Of a DNA stretch of 44,566 nt, positions 23,070-34,590 are shown piece by piece. A program made the position numbers and the translations under genes. This DNA comes from Geosiphon pyriformis (taxonomy: Eukaryota; Glomeromycota; Glomeromycetes; Archaeosporales; Geosiphonaceae). Each line of letters begins with the position of its first letter. Positions within the stretch are counted from its first letter, which is position 1. The DNA lies in the NCBI GenBank assembly GCA_016748015.1, contig JAAOMT010000140.1:1-44566 (forward strand). The letters run 5' to 3'. The notes below the pieces were generated by a model that searched no databases, was not told where the DNA came from, and saw only the letters and a program-made list of their open reading frames with translations.

Positions 23070-26000
23070 AGTGACTGAAAAGTTTTTAGGAAATATATCT
23101 TTTTTTGAAAATATTCTTTGAGATCAACTCTTAGAAAAATTTGAAAAATAATAAAAAATTCCTTCTTTAAATATTTAATTGTTAGATGAATTTTTAATAT
23201 ATTTTATATTTCTCAAACCAAATTTGCCAAGTCATAATATACCATTTTTGACTTGAACTTTTCTTTTGGAGCTAAAATTTTGAGAAAATCAATTGAAAAA
23301 AAATAAAAGTTCAAAATAAAAAAGTCTTAAATTAAAACTATCGTTCTACAGCTTTGATAATTAAGTTTTAATTTGATTATTAATTTTTTGTAAAATTATA
23401 TTAACACGATAAAATTTTTTCATAATATTATTAATTACAGATAATTATCCGAATTAATAATCTTTATAATTCCAATTTTTTTTTTAAATACATGACAAAA
23501 TAATTAATTTCAAAAATCTTTTTTGGTTTGTAAATAATTCATTTTTTAATATGAAAATTTTTTTAATCACAAATTATATATAATTTTGTCCAATCAAAAA
23601 ACATAAAAATTAAACAATATAATTATAATTATAAAAACCAATCAAATTGTAATTTCAAATCAATATTTGAATTGAAAAAAAAAACAATATATAATTAATA
23701 ATATATTTAAAAAATTGAAATTTGATTACCACTTTTTGTAATTGAAATAAACATTTTTTAAATTTTGAATGAACAGATTTCAGTTTTTTTAAAAATTGTT
23801 TCATGTAATATACATCTGCAAAATTTATTTATTGTAAAAATATTTATTAACTAAATAAAAAATTTAACTTGATTAAACCATGTATTAAATTGTTGTTTAT
23901 CAATATTTTTATGTGCAAAAAATTTCTTATTAATTTATAATTAAAAAAACTGTAAATAATTGACCTTTATTCCAAAAAATTTTAATGACTAAAATCAAAA
24001 CTTTCAAGTAAATTGTAGACTATAATTAAAAATAAATTTATTTAAAAATTTATGTAATTTTATTATAAAGCGAATTTTGTAATTTTGTAATTTTGTAATT
24101 TTGTAATTTTGTAATTCTTTAGGAGTAACTGTTTATTGTAATCTATTACATTAATGCAAATTCAGATCTAAAATAAATGTAAATTGAGTTTTAATTAATA
24201 ATTTTTATAGTTTTAAAAGTTTTTGTTTACATATATATTAATAAAAAGTGAATAACAAAGTTAATGATTTGGTTAATGACTAAAACAAAAATTAATTCAT
24301 TAATCAAGTTAATAAATTAGTTCAATAACTAATTCTAAAAATAAGCTTTTAAAATTTGTAACATAAATGAATAATATATCATTAAAATAATTAGAAATAG
24401 TTACTATAAATTACAAGTTTAAAAATTTAATTGTAATAATGAAAATAAAAATAAAAGCTAAAATAAATACTTTTTTCAATTTTTTTTAATGTTTTATTAA
24501 TTGTATTATTTTATTGAATTATGTTTTTTAATAAACTACCAATTTTAAAATCTCAATAATAAAATACCTGTAATTCTAAAAAAAAATAATATCAATATTT
24601 TTGAATCTATTATAATAATATTATTATGATATTAAAAGTCTTATATTTCATTAATTATCACATGTATTAGCCAAATAATGTCATATAATTGGCCATTTTA
24701 TTTTTAAATAGTAATTATTGGCATGTTTATCAATTTAATCAAAAACTTAATTATTGATCCAGTTATTAACTTGGTTATTGACTTTATCATTGACTTTATT
24801 ATTGATCATCTTTATTAAAAAATATATAGATGAGATTTTTCAAAGTGTTTAACAAAACAAAAATCAAGATCATAATTTCTTTTTTTTTTCTTAATTTGTA
24901 TTTGTGTTAGCTTTTATAAAGTACTTTCGAATAAATGAATATTAAAAAGCAATTATTATTTGTTATTAAATTCTAAAAACATCAATTTAGACTATTTTTT
25001 ATCTTGAAATTTTTTATAAAAAAATTAACAACTGAAATTTTTATCACACTGATCTTGTATATTTTTTAATAAAGTTAAAATTTTTGCAATTTTGTATAGA
25101 AATAATAATATAAGAGTTAAACATAATAATTATAATTTTTTAATTTTTGAAAAATACCAAAAATTTATAATAAATTCAAAAAAAATTTTATTCATATTCA
25201 AAAAAATTCGTAAAATTACAACAGTTTCTTTTAATATAAGTTTAAAAATTGCCAATTAATTTAAAAGATTAAAAATTAAAGATAATAAATTTTTCCAATT
25301 TGAAATAATACATACACATTTGTTTTAAGAAACAAAATAAATATTTTAACAAGCAATTTAAATATTAAATAAAATCGTTGGATAGATTTTATTTAAAAGA
25401 TTATAAATTGGTCTGAATAAAAATTATATATGTTTCTATTAGATGAATAAAGTAATTATATAATTAATAATTATAAATTTTGATTAAAATTTTGATTAAA
25501 TAATGCAAAATAATATATGTTAGATTTAAGATTTTCTTAAACAGTTTAAAAAAATAGAACAGCTTTGATAAGTATTATATTGGTTGCAGTTTGATCACTT
25601 AATTTCAAAGTAATTATAATTTGTGTTTGGGTTTCAGATTTGTAATTAATAAAATTATATATTTTTATGTGCTAATTAATAATAGTTGTTTTAATTATAC
25701 AAAAAAGTTTAAAAGACAAAAAAGTTAAACACCTAAAATTTAAAAGAAATAATTTTATACATTAACAAAGGATCACTAAATATTATTCTAAAATTATAAA
25801 TTAAAACAAAGAATATAAATGAAATAAAATTTTTGCGAACAAATAATATTTTAATTTAAAGTCCCAAACAAAAAACTTTAATATCTTCCTTCATAAGATT
25901 TCTTAAAAATAATTTCTATTTTTTTTATTAAATTTGTAAAGGAGATTTGTTTTTTCATTTTACTAATATTCAATTTATTTGGCTTTAAAAACTTGTTAAA

Positions 26001-27819
26001 ATGTAAGTTATACAAAATTACTATTTCATATTTATATAAATAGTTAGGTGAATATTTTGATAAATTATTATCTAAAAAGTAATTAGTTTTTTAAGCAATT
26101 AATAATTTACTTTTTCATTATAAAATAGAAACTTTTTCAAAACAAAAAGTATATAAATATTATTTATTTTGTGTATAAAAATTAATTAAGTTTGTAAGAA
26201 ATATGTTATCAGATAATTCAAAGAGTTCAATACTTGAAAGAAATTATATTTGATTAAGCTTCGTTTGATTACAATTTTAGTTATTTGCATATTAAAATAA
26301 GATTTAAAATCTGACTTCAAATTATATCGTAAAATAATATTTCTTTTGACTATTTATTGTTTTAGAATAAATTTAAAAATAAATTTAAATTCTTTCACTA
26401 ATTTTCATAAAAATATTTTTACAGTTTGAAAAAACTATTTTGTATATTTTAGATATTTAATTTGGCAATTAAATTAATAATTAAGTATAGAGTTGAATTA
26501 ATAATCAAGTTAACAATTAATTTAAAATAAAAATTATGTTAAAATTTTTTAAGTAATACATAAAATTGTATTATTTATTTATATTTACAAAATTATTTAT
26601 CATATTTAATTGTTTTTTTCATATTTATAATAATAATAATTTTAAAAATCAATACATATTAGATTTTATTAATATTTACACATATAAGAAATTTTGAATA
26701 ATGTTTATAAAATGATAATTGATTTAAAATTATAATGAATAATTTTTAATAAAACATTTATTATAAAATGACTGTTCAATTAATTGTAATTTATGTGATG
26801 TTTATTATAATATTTAAAATTTTTAAATTATACAAATATAATTGATTACTTTAAGTAAGATTTATTTATTATATATGTTATTTTCCTTTTATTTTATCAA
26901 TTTTAATAACAAGTTTTCATGAATAAATAATTACAATTAATAATTTTGCTATTTAATTATTAATTAAGTAATAAAAAGTAATGTAATAGTTTTAAATTAA
27001 AAATTATTTTATTTAAAAAACAATTATTAATTTTATTAAAAATTTTTTGGTCATTTATAAAATTTATTCATTTATCATTTCAATTTATAACAGTAATAAA
27101 ATTATTTTCGTGCATAAAATTTAAATTATTTTTAAATTAAGTTGTCAATAAATTATTCAAATACCATAATAATTAACTATTCATATATATTTTTATGAAT
27201 TATATTTAAATATAATAAATTTATTTATGGACATTAAAATAACAAGTTAAAAATCTTGTAATTACTTATTTTGCAATAGTTTTAAAGAAATTATTTAAAA
27301 TTGTAATAAATTATATAAATAATCAAAACACCTGGTTTCCTATTTTTATCAAATTTCATATTGTTTTCTAATTAATTTTTTTGAGATAAAAATGAAATAG
27401 AATTTTTTACATACTGTAAAGTCACGAAAATAAGCTTATTTTCAGCATTTAAAAGTTTCGATTGAAAAACCAATTACTATTTTGTCGAATGGTATTGTAA
27501 TGTTCAAATCATGAATTTATTATTTGACTCTTAGTTCCAATATATATTTACTGTAGGTTCGAATTTAACACATTGAAATGGTTTATAAGCCTGACCAATT
27601 TGATAAAAAAGTTTATGGTTGAAAAACGGCCAGTAATAAAACTTTTCTGCTTTAATGGTAAACAAACTATAACGACAAAAAAAAAATTTTAATAAAAATA
27701 TCTATTATTAAAGCATAACTTCAAAAGATAACCCTTTTTAATATTTACAGAATGAAATTGTGAAATAAACTAAAATCTTAATATCTAAGTAAATTTATGA
27801 TAATTATGATTCTGAGTTT
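23070..27819. other. Extreme AT desert
   Basis: Nearly pure A/T with no open frame of interest. Around 24250-24330 and 24728-24860 it holds words such as ATTAACTTGGTTATTGAC and TTGGTTAATGACTAA, which recur near 36008-36130 and 42125-42245. I read these as copies of an old AT-rich repeat. Confidence 0.55.
24073..24116. repeat. Five tandem copies of the 8-mer AATTTTGT
   Basis: A perfect 8-bp tandem repeat from 24073 to 24112 plus a partial unit. Confidence 0.95.
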
Positions 27820-28146
27820 AATAAACAGTGATTAATGATTCAATGGTGTGCTAAAAGTAAAGGCTATGTAAGGAGTAATGATAAGTTTTATGATGCCTAA
27901 GTCTTAATCGTTATTGTTGTTGCTGTTATTGTTCTACAAATGAATTGAACTACTCACTTAGGCAAAATAATAATGAGACTTGTATGGTGTCTTATGTTTT
28001 GTTAACATAGAGAAACACCATAAATGACAACTCCGTCTTTAAAAGATTACTTACTAAACGTACTATCAAATAAACTATCGAAAAAAACTCTTCAAATAAT
28101 AATCTATTTACACTTTATCCTTTGTCCTTTGTCCTTTATCCACATC
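27820..28146 (+). promoter_or_regulatory. 5'-flank module of kinase pseudogene C
   Basis: In plus orientation this is the reverse complement of the B and G upstream modules: GTTATTGTTCTACAAATGAA near 27925-27945, then ACTCACTTAGGCAAAATAAT. Codons before the homologous start (28024-28146) also align with the region just upstream of the E start codon (KDYLLNVLSNKLSKK versus KIYFLNALSDKALKN). That stretch is therefore conserved DNA in the duplicated flank. Confidence 0.5.
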
Positions 28147-28829
28147 ATAGAAAACAAAGAAATTAAAAGTAGTTGTCCAGAAGGTCATAATTGCAACCTG
28201 TATGAAACAAGTCAATGGAGTATTAAATAAAATAGTGTTAATAATTATTATAATGCATGCAAGTCCATATTTTTCGAAAAACTTTACCGCAACTTTTCAA
28301 GCGGCAATAAAGTAGTCGATAAAATAATTAAGAATTCAATCTGTATTCCAACTAAGAGTAATAGTGGCTATTTGAAGTACTATGAATGGAGTGTTTGTCG
28401 GATATCAATGAATTTGATAGAGGAAGGTTCAGTATAATTTATAGAGCAACACGGATTGATGGATTAATTAATCCACATAGTATAAAACATCATGGTAAAA
28501 TGGAGTATTCAAGAAAGAAAACCAATTTTTTGGGAGCAGAGGTGGAAGAGATGAAAGTAACAATAAAAATAATGAAGAATAGTGAAGAAGTGTTTAAAGA
28601 GGTAAACAAAGTATCTATTATTTATTCTATTTATGATATTATTTATTTACTGTATATTATCTATTTACAGTTTTACACTGTGTTGATAGTTAAATATTCA
28701 AAGAGCTATGTTTATTAATTACCCTATATATTTATCTCTCCAATATAGGGGATTACGCAAAACGCTGAAACACTCGAGTATGGAATTGTGATGGAGTTTG
28801 CTAAATATAGAGACATGCGAAAATATTTA
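28147..28829 (+). pseudogene. TKL-like protein kinase copy C, truncated
   Basis: Exon 1 aligns to 28147-28601 and exon 2 to 28690-28829. The start codon is ATA in place of ATG (28147). An in-frame TAA sits at 28228. About 10 bases are missing at 28390-28392 within the YYEWIPWERLS block, shifting the frame. In exon 2 the Trp of SIWGITQ is a TAG. Exon 2 breaks off after MRKYL, so the HRD, DLG and tail regions are absent. Donor GTAAAC and acceptor GATAG match the intact copies, which supports their gene models. The following DNA (28830-29080) is unrelated and less AT-rich, so the break looks like an insertion or rearrangement point. Confidence 0.88.
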
Positions 28830-30448
28830 TAATTATTATCATCCGAAGCGCCGCAGAGAAAGTTCATTTTTCACATGTTTCACATATTCCTCCTTCTATA
28901 TCATTTCCATTCCCAACCGCTGTTATTGTGATGAATACCCGTAGCAAGCTAGTGACTTAACCTTTATATGAGAGAATTAATTTAATATCGTAAAAGTTTT
29001 AGCGAACTCTATTACTTGAAATTAGCCAAAGGGCTCAAGAAAATTGAAGAAAGCTTTTTTAGGGAGTTCAAACCTAAATATTTTATTTAAGTAAGAAATT
29101 AGCTAACTCAATTAGAATTAATAATATAGACAGTATAAAATCAATTAATAATAGAAAAAATTGAATTAAACATTTTTTCATTTTGAAAAAATCATGTTTA
29201 AAACTTAATATAAATATATTATCATAAAAAAACAAATGAAAAATAAAAGGACATGTGAATAAAATTATTAATAATGTTACAATATTAAAGAAATTATACA
29301 TGAATTAAAATAGAAATAACTAGTAAAAATTAATTATTAGATTAATTATCAGCTGAAAAACAATATTTTTTATAAATACAATTTTTTTTTTGATTATAAA
29401 AAATCCAAAATAATTTTATTATTATTAATTTTTTTGTTAAATAAAAACTTTATTTAAAAAAAAAAGCGAGATTCATTAAAATTATAATGTTTAAAATTTT
29501 CTAAATAAACGAAATTGATTAAATTAAAATGACAAAACAATTGAAAATTTATAATTATGCAGATTTTAACAATTTTTTATTGATTTGATTAATTATTAAA
29601 AAAGTTACATTGAAAATTTAATCAAATATTTTTGGGATAAAAGATTGAATAACATTTAAAGTTTGAATTTAAAAACTAAGTAAGGTTTTTAAAATGACAA
29701 CTAGATTTTTAATGGTTATCATTTTGTCCTTTAATTCTTCAATATATATTTTTCTTATCAAAATTTAAAGCAAAAATATTTTAGACTTTTCTATGGTTTA
29801 AAAAATAAACCAGAAGATAGTTGAAATTTTAATTTTTATAAAAAAGTGGTTCTCAATCAAATTTAATTTAAAAATCTTTTGACTCAAAGACTTATTTTTA
29901 TAAGCAATAGTAATCAAGCTTAAAAAATAAAAAATCGAAAATTAACCTCTTGGTTTCAATTTCTTTAAAAAATATTTGAGAAATAATCAAAGTTTTTACA
30001 TGAAAGTATCATTATTTGATAAAATTGATACTAATATCCAAAGATTTTTGATTTTAATTTCATATAAGGTTAATGGTCAACTTTAAATTAATCAAATCAG
30101 ATATGCAAATAACAAAGTTCATTGGTATTAATTATATAACATTGGTATTTAACGATACCAAAATCACCATGTTAATTCAAGTTTAATATTTAGGTTGATG
30201 AACGTGACATTTCAAAGGTTAAAAAAATTAAATTTATTTGAATAGGTAAAATTTATCTGGGTGGCTAGTCACGTGTAAAAAGCACACGATCCTCTTTTAC
30301 TTTAGAACATGTATACGATCCATGTACGCGGACTCCACTCACTTATGACAATGAAGCAATTAACCTTTAATTTTTAAATAAATAAATGAGTAGAAAAAGG
30401 CATTTTATCACATTGATTATCTATCAGATGAACATAAAAAATACTATT
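28830..30448. other. Intergenic DNA after a kinase breakpoint
   Basis: 28830-29060 is a GC-richer island (GAAGCGCCGCAGAGAAAG, ATGAATACCCGTAGCAAG) with no frame I can name. 29080-30220 is AT-rich with nothing visible. 30245-30350 is another GC-richer island containing a short CGTGT/ACACG hairpin and no tRNA-like fold. Confidence 0.45.
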
Positions 30449-32002
30449 TTACGGAAGGTAGATAAAGTCTATTTGAAAATTCAAATAAAAGAAACTTAGC
30501 ATATTAATTTACTTAATAGATTCATCAATTGAAAAGCTTATAACTTATAACTTTTATGAACTAACCTTTTGATTCTTCAATCCTTTGCCAACTTAAAACA
30601 CGACTTGTAAAAACTGCTCCTGGATGAATGCGCGTTGGAGTTGTTGTTTCCGTGTCGTTTTTTACCATTTCTTTTACATATTCCTCTGATTCTAAAAACT
30701 CGAAATTCCTACGCGAAATTTTATCCAACTTCTGTCTAACTTCTTTCGCAGTAGGACGATTCTTAGGATTACCATCCCAACACATTTCAATTATTTCAGC
30801 AATTGAAGGTGGAATAAGGGGAGAAGTAATCTTAGGTCTCAAACTATTAAAAACAATGTCAAATATGAGATCGAGGTCATGAGGAAGATCATGAAAAGGA
30901 GGCTTTCCTGTTGCTAATTCCCATAATAACATGGCGTAACTATAAATATCACCAGCTGTTGTAAACTTTTCTCCTCTTAAAACTTCTGGTGGAATGTATG
31001 GAATCACTCCATAAATATTTTTTTTCTTTGTTGCTTTTCCTGTTGTTGTTTCTTCATGGTTTACTGGTTGACATAATCCAAGGTCTCCAATATTTATATA
31101 ATCATTCTTCAATTGTAGAATGTTGCCCGAGTGTAGATCACGATGAACCATATCATAATAATGAATATTATAAAGTCCAAAAGCTATCTGATGCGCGATA
31201 CGTAATTTACAAGCCCAACTCATAGAATGAAAATTTGTTGATAAATATTTTCTCATGTCTCCATGTTTAGCAAACTCCATCACAATTCCATACTCGAGTG
31301 TTTCAGCGTTTTGCGTGATCCCCCATATTGACGTGATACCAATGCTTGAATGGTGACCCATGTGATTATAGTTAGGTCTTTGAATATTTAACTATTAACA
31401 GTGTATAAAAGCAAATAGATAATATGATAAATCGACCAAATAGATAATATAAATAAATAGATAATAATATACAGTAAATAAATAATTGGCAAATATGAAT
31501 TAAATATAAACATAAATAATAATAGTTTGTTTACCTCTTTAATCACTTCTGAGCTGTTCCTTTTTATGATTTTTATTGCTAGGTCATCAATCTTTTTTCC
31601 CTTATGATTAGCTCTTTCTCTTTCATATTCCATTTCACCATGGTGTTTTATAGTATATTTATCAATGAATCCATCAATTAGGGTTGCTTTATAAATTATG
31701 CCGAACCCTCCTCTAGCAATTTCGTTTATATTCGACAAACTCTCCCATGGAATCCATTCATAGTAAACCAATCTATATTTACATAAATCATTATTATTAG
31801 GTCTAATATAGACTGGATTCTTAATTATTGCATCAACTGCTTCATTGCCGCTTGAAAAGTTGCGGTAAAGTGTTTCAAAAAATATGAACCAGCATGCTCT
31901 ACAAGAATTAGGACCATTTTTTTCAATACACTCTTGACAGTGTGAGCATAGGTTACAATCATGAGCCTCTGGACGAGTTCTTTTAATTTCTTTGTGTCTC
32001 AT
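30449..32002 (-). CDS. TKL-like protein kinase E (3 exons, 437 aa), canonical catalytic residues
   Basis: Minus-strand exons 32002-31535, 31391-30566 and 30468-30449; 1314 nt, a whole number of codons. The Cys cluster is at 16-37 (C16, C19, C22, C25, C34, C37). RGGFG 97-101, LAIK lysine K144, alpha-C Glu about E152, HRD 239-241, N246, DLG 259-261, PPE 290-292 and a full C-lobe are present. The tail is shorter than in B and G but keeps HPGAVFTSRVL. The microexon is diverged and contains its own stop (SKDFIYLP then TAA), so the fourth exon is lost. The frame is open upstream to 32134; the start at 32002 is chosen because B and G start there. Of all copies here this is the best candidate for an active kinase. 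Substrate unknown. Confidence 0.82.
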
Positions 32003-32410
32003 GATGTAGATAAGTGCGGATAAGGTAATAAATGTGAAAAATTTAATATTCGAAGAGGGATTTTTTAAAGCTTTATCCGATAGTGCGTTTAGAAAGTAAA
32101 TCTTAAAGGCGGCGTTCGTATTTATATTATTCACATAGTTTAATAAATCAATTTAACCTTAAAAAATAGAATTACTAAACAGGTTAACTATGAACAAATT
32201 AGTCTTTATTTGGCGTAATTTGGGCCTTATAGCTACTTAAATTTATAGGATAACAGCAACAACAACAATAATGATAAAAACGACTTAGCAAAATAGTTTC
32301 TCAGTTTCTCTCTAAACTAAATTCGGTCTAATACATGAAAGTTTTAGATATTAAGAGAATTTCTTCTCTTACTTCATCTATAGGAAAGTTTTTATAAAAC
32401 AAACTAATTA
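32003..32410 (-). promoter_or_regulatory. 5'-flank module of kinase E
   Basis: Matches the G upstream region in words such as AATTTCTTCTCTTAC, ATCTATAGGAAAGTTTTTAT and an AACAGCAACAACAACAATAA tract, but is more diverged than the B and G pair. A promoter role is inference. Confidence 0.4.
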
Positions 32411-32454
32411 GCAAGCCTAAATAGGTTGGGCGCAAAAACACCTCTTTTCACGAA

Positions 32455-32620
32455 AAAAAATCCGTTTAGCCAATCCCGAAAGATCGCTCTATAAAAATCA
32501 AGATAAGGTTATATTATTTCACGCAAACAATGAATGTCGAAATGTATGTTGAAATGCTCAACGAACATCTTTACGAGATTTAAGAATTAATGGGAAAAGG
32601 TAGCAGTAGTTATTATTATT
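32455..32620 (+). mobile_element. Tc1/mariner transposase relic
   Basis: One frame of 32525-32580 reads TMNVEMYVEMLNEHLYEI, the conserved block before the second catalytic Asp of Tc1/mariner transposases. The preceding words (AATCCCGAAAGATCGCTC) recur at 40895-40915, again just before a TMNAEM block. No complete transposase or terminal repeats remain. Confidence 0.6.
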
Positions 32621-32668
32621 TGTTGCTGTTTTTTCTTACTGGTAACAACAGACAAAGAGTCTCAAATG

Positions 32669-32870
32669 AAACAGTTGATAGAAACAGAGACTATATAAAA
32701 ACATATTAAATAATGTCCCAACAATAAAAACAGTAGAAATTCATCCAGGAGCAGTTTATAAAGAATTGTGTTTTAACAATGCTTATTTTAATTGACTTAT
32801 TAATTTAATTATTATACAGTTTATATTAATTTACTTTTTTTCATAATGGAATTTATTCTATTTGCCAAAG
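32669..32870 (+). pseudogene. Kinase 3'-end relic D0
   Basis: Contains the end of kinase exon 2 (KQLIETE... with stops, then EIHPGAVYK) and the 21-nt microexon at 32850-32870 (EFILFAK-like reading) followed by GTATGA. No catalytic region remains. Confidence 0.75.
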
Positions 32871-33011
32871 GTATGAAATTATAATAAATAAAATTTAAAA
32901 TGTACTTTATGCTTGTGTTATTTTTTTCTTTTAATGTTTATTATATTTAAAGAATTCTTAATAGATTTAATTGTGAACGGACATTTGAATTTTTTTGTTT
33001 CGTTATCCAAC

Positions 33012-33323
33012 ATCCCTTATTCCATTTTGTATTGCCGAAATAATTGGGATGCTAATCCTGAGAGTCTATATATATGGTAAGAATCACTCGACAACAAAAA
33101 CTTCAACGAAAACGAGCATTAATCCAGGAGCAGTTATACAAGTAGTGTTTTAAATTTGCAAATGTTTGAAGCAACAAAAAGTTAGTTTATCTAAATTATA
33201 AGTGATAAACTTTATAATTAAATAATCTATTGGTTAATTTAATAAGCGAAACTTTTTTTTATTTTAATTTTCAAATATCATTTTTAAAACAGAAATTATT
33301 CACTTACAATAGACGACTATTAA
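33012..33323 (+). pseudogene. Kinase 3'-end relic D1
   Basis: Starts at the LIPFCIAEII part of the C-lobe and loses the segment up to CWD. It then keeps the INPGAV-like tail and QMFEATK end (to about 33182), a decayed microexon near 33296, and a last-exon-like end after AATAG at 33313-33323 (GACTATTAA). Confidence 0.7.
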
Positions 33324-33372
33324 TACACCCAATCACTTAATCGTGATCGATAGTCTTCATAGCAAAAAGTAT

Positions 33373-34155
33373 ATGGCTAATGGCCTTTGTTCAATTCATT
33401 ATTCTAGTATAGTTCATCGTGACCTATACTCGGGCGACATCCTACAATTAGAAAAATATAGAGTAAATATTTGCGACCTTGGATTATGTCAACCCACAAA
33501 CCATGAAGCAACAATGACAGGTAAAGACGCGAAGAAAAAAAAGATATATTGAGTGATTCCATACATTCTACCAGAAGTTTTAAGAGGAGAAAAGTTTAGA
33601 ATGGCTGGTGATATTTATAGTTTTGCATTGTTATTATGGGAATTAGCAACAAGAAAGCCTCCTTTTCATGATCGTTCTCATGACCACTTTCTCGTGATGG
33701 ATATCCTTTATAATGACATTAGACCTAAGATTATTCTCACTTATTCCACCTTCTATTGCCGAAATAATTGTAAAGTGTTGGGATATTAATCATGAGAATC
33801 GTCCTACTGCGAACGAACTTAAGTTGAAGTTCGAGGGTTCGTCCACGGATTCCGAATATATAGGATCGGAGAAATACGAAGAAGGAATGTTAAAGAACGG
33901 CTCAAAAATAACAACAACAACGCCAACGCGCATTCATCCAGGAGCGGTTTATACAAGTCGTGTTTTAAGTTTGCAAATAATTGAAGAAACAAGAGGTTAG
34001 TTTATCTATTTTTATATAAATATTTTAATTATTATACATATTAAAAATTTATATTAATTTACTTCATAAAAGGATAAGTGTATTTCCCTGAAGGTAAGAA
34101 TATATATGCTAAATTAAATTTATAAGCGATATACTGAATTCTAGATAGGCTTTAT
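33373..34155 (+). pseudogene. TKL-like protein kinase copy D2, 5'-truncated
   Basis: Begins at NGLCSIHYSSIVHRD, so the whole N-lobe is missing. The metal-binding Asn is changed (YSGDI for HSGNI). GGA has become TGA at 33550-33552 in the KKIYGVIPYI block, and about two bases are missing near 33731-33740, shifting the frame. The rest (PSIAEIIVKCWDINHENRPT, HPGAVYTSRVLSLQ) runs to the donor at 33995. The microexon at 34073-34093 starts with an in-frame TAA but keeps the VYFPEG-like end and GTAAGA donor. A last-exon-like ATAGGCTTTATTAG follows CTAG near 34150. Confidence 0.88.
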
Positions 34156-34261
34156 TAGTTAATAAAATTTAATTTACAGTATATTAATTATAAAGGTTAT
34201 TAGATGTTAAAATAGATAATTTTAAAAAGGATATTCTCTCTTCTACCTAATCTCAATCATG

Positions 34262-34330
34262 TTATTGAGTGTTGCCCGAGTGTAGGTCACAATTATCAGT
34301 TTTTCTTTTATATTCCCTTTCTCTTTGAAC
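34262..34330 (-). pseudogene. Antisense ghost kinase (two fused fragments)
   Basis: The reverse complement of 34268-34292 is GTGACCTACACTCGGGCAAC with flanks, the DNA for RDLHSGN, in minus orientation. Directly beside it, 34299-34325 reversed (GGGAATATAAAAGAAAAAC) matches the MEYKR part of exon 1. All sequence between, plus the rest of the gene, has been deleted. It lies tail-to-tail with D2. Confidence 0.65.
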
Positions 34331-34590
34331 AATTATTGCTTAACTATGAATAATCTAAGTAGCTTTCGTACACAAAGATATCAAGTTAGTTTCCCATTGT
34401 CTTTTTGCCTAAATGAGTAGTTCTAACAGATCTGTGAATAAGAGCTTAATCACTGCTACTTAAAAGTATTAAACTGATTGAAAAACATAAAACCGAAACA
34501 ATATCATAAATTTACTTAGAAAAATGAAATTAATATAGGGATCAGATATTTAAAATTTAAACGTGATTCGATGCATTTTATTAACTTTAT
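34331..34590 (-). repeat. Ghost 5'-flank module of the antisense kinase
   Basis: Continues from the ghost kinase exactly as an upstream flank should: TTTCCCATTGTC, TTTGCCTAAATGAGTAGTTC, CTGTGAATAAG and AAATTAATATAGGGATCAGA. It aligns to 1090-1346 and to 5945-6290. Confidence 0.65.

Noticed and set aside
30245-30350. Possible tRNA or small structured RNA in a GC-richer patch
   Set aside because: Only one short hairpin is visible and no cloverleaf arrangement or T-loop consensus.
30628-31225. Plus-strand ORFs inside kinase E
   Set aside because: Antisense shadows of exon 2.
32003-32134. Upstream extension of kinase E to an ATG at 32134
   Set aside because: B and G start at the position homologous to 32002; the extension aligns only with noncoding flank and the upstream part of pseudogene C.
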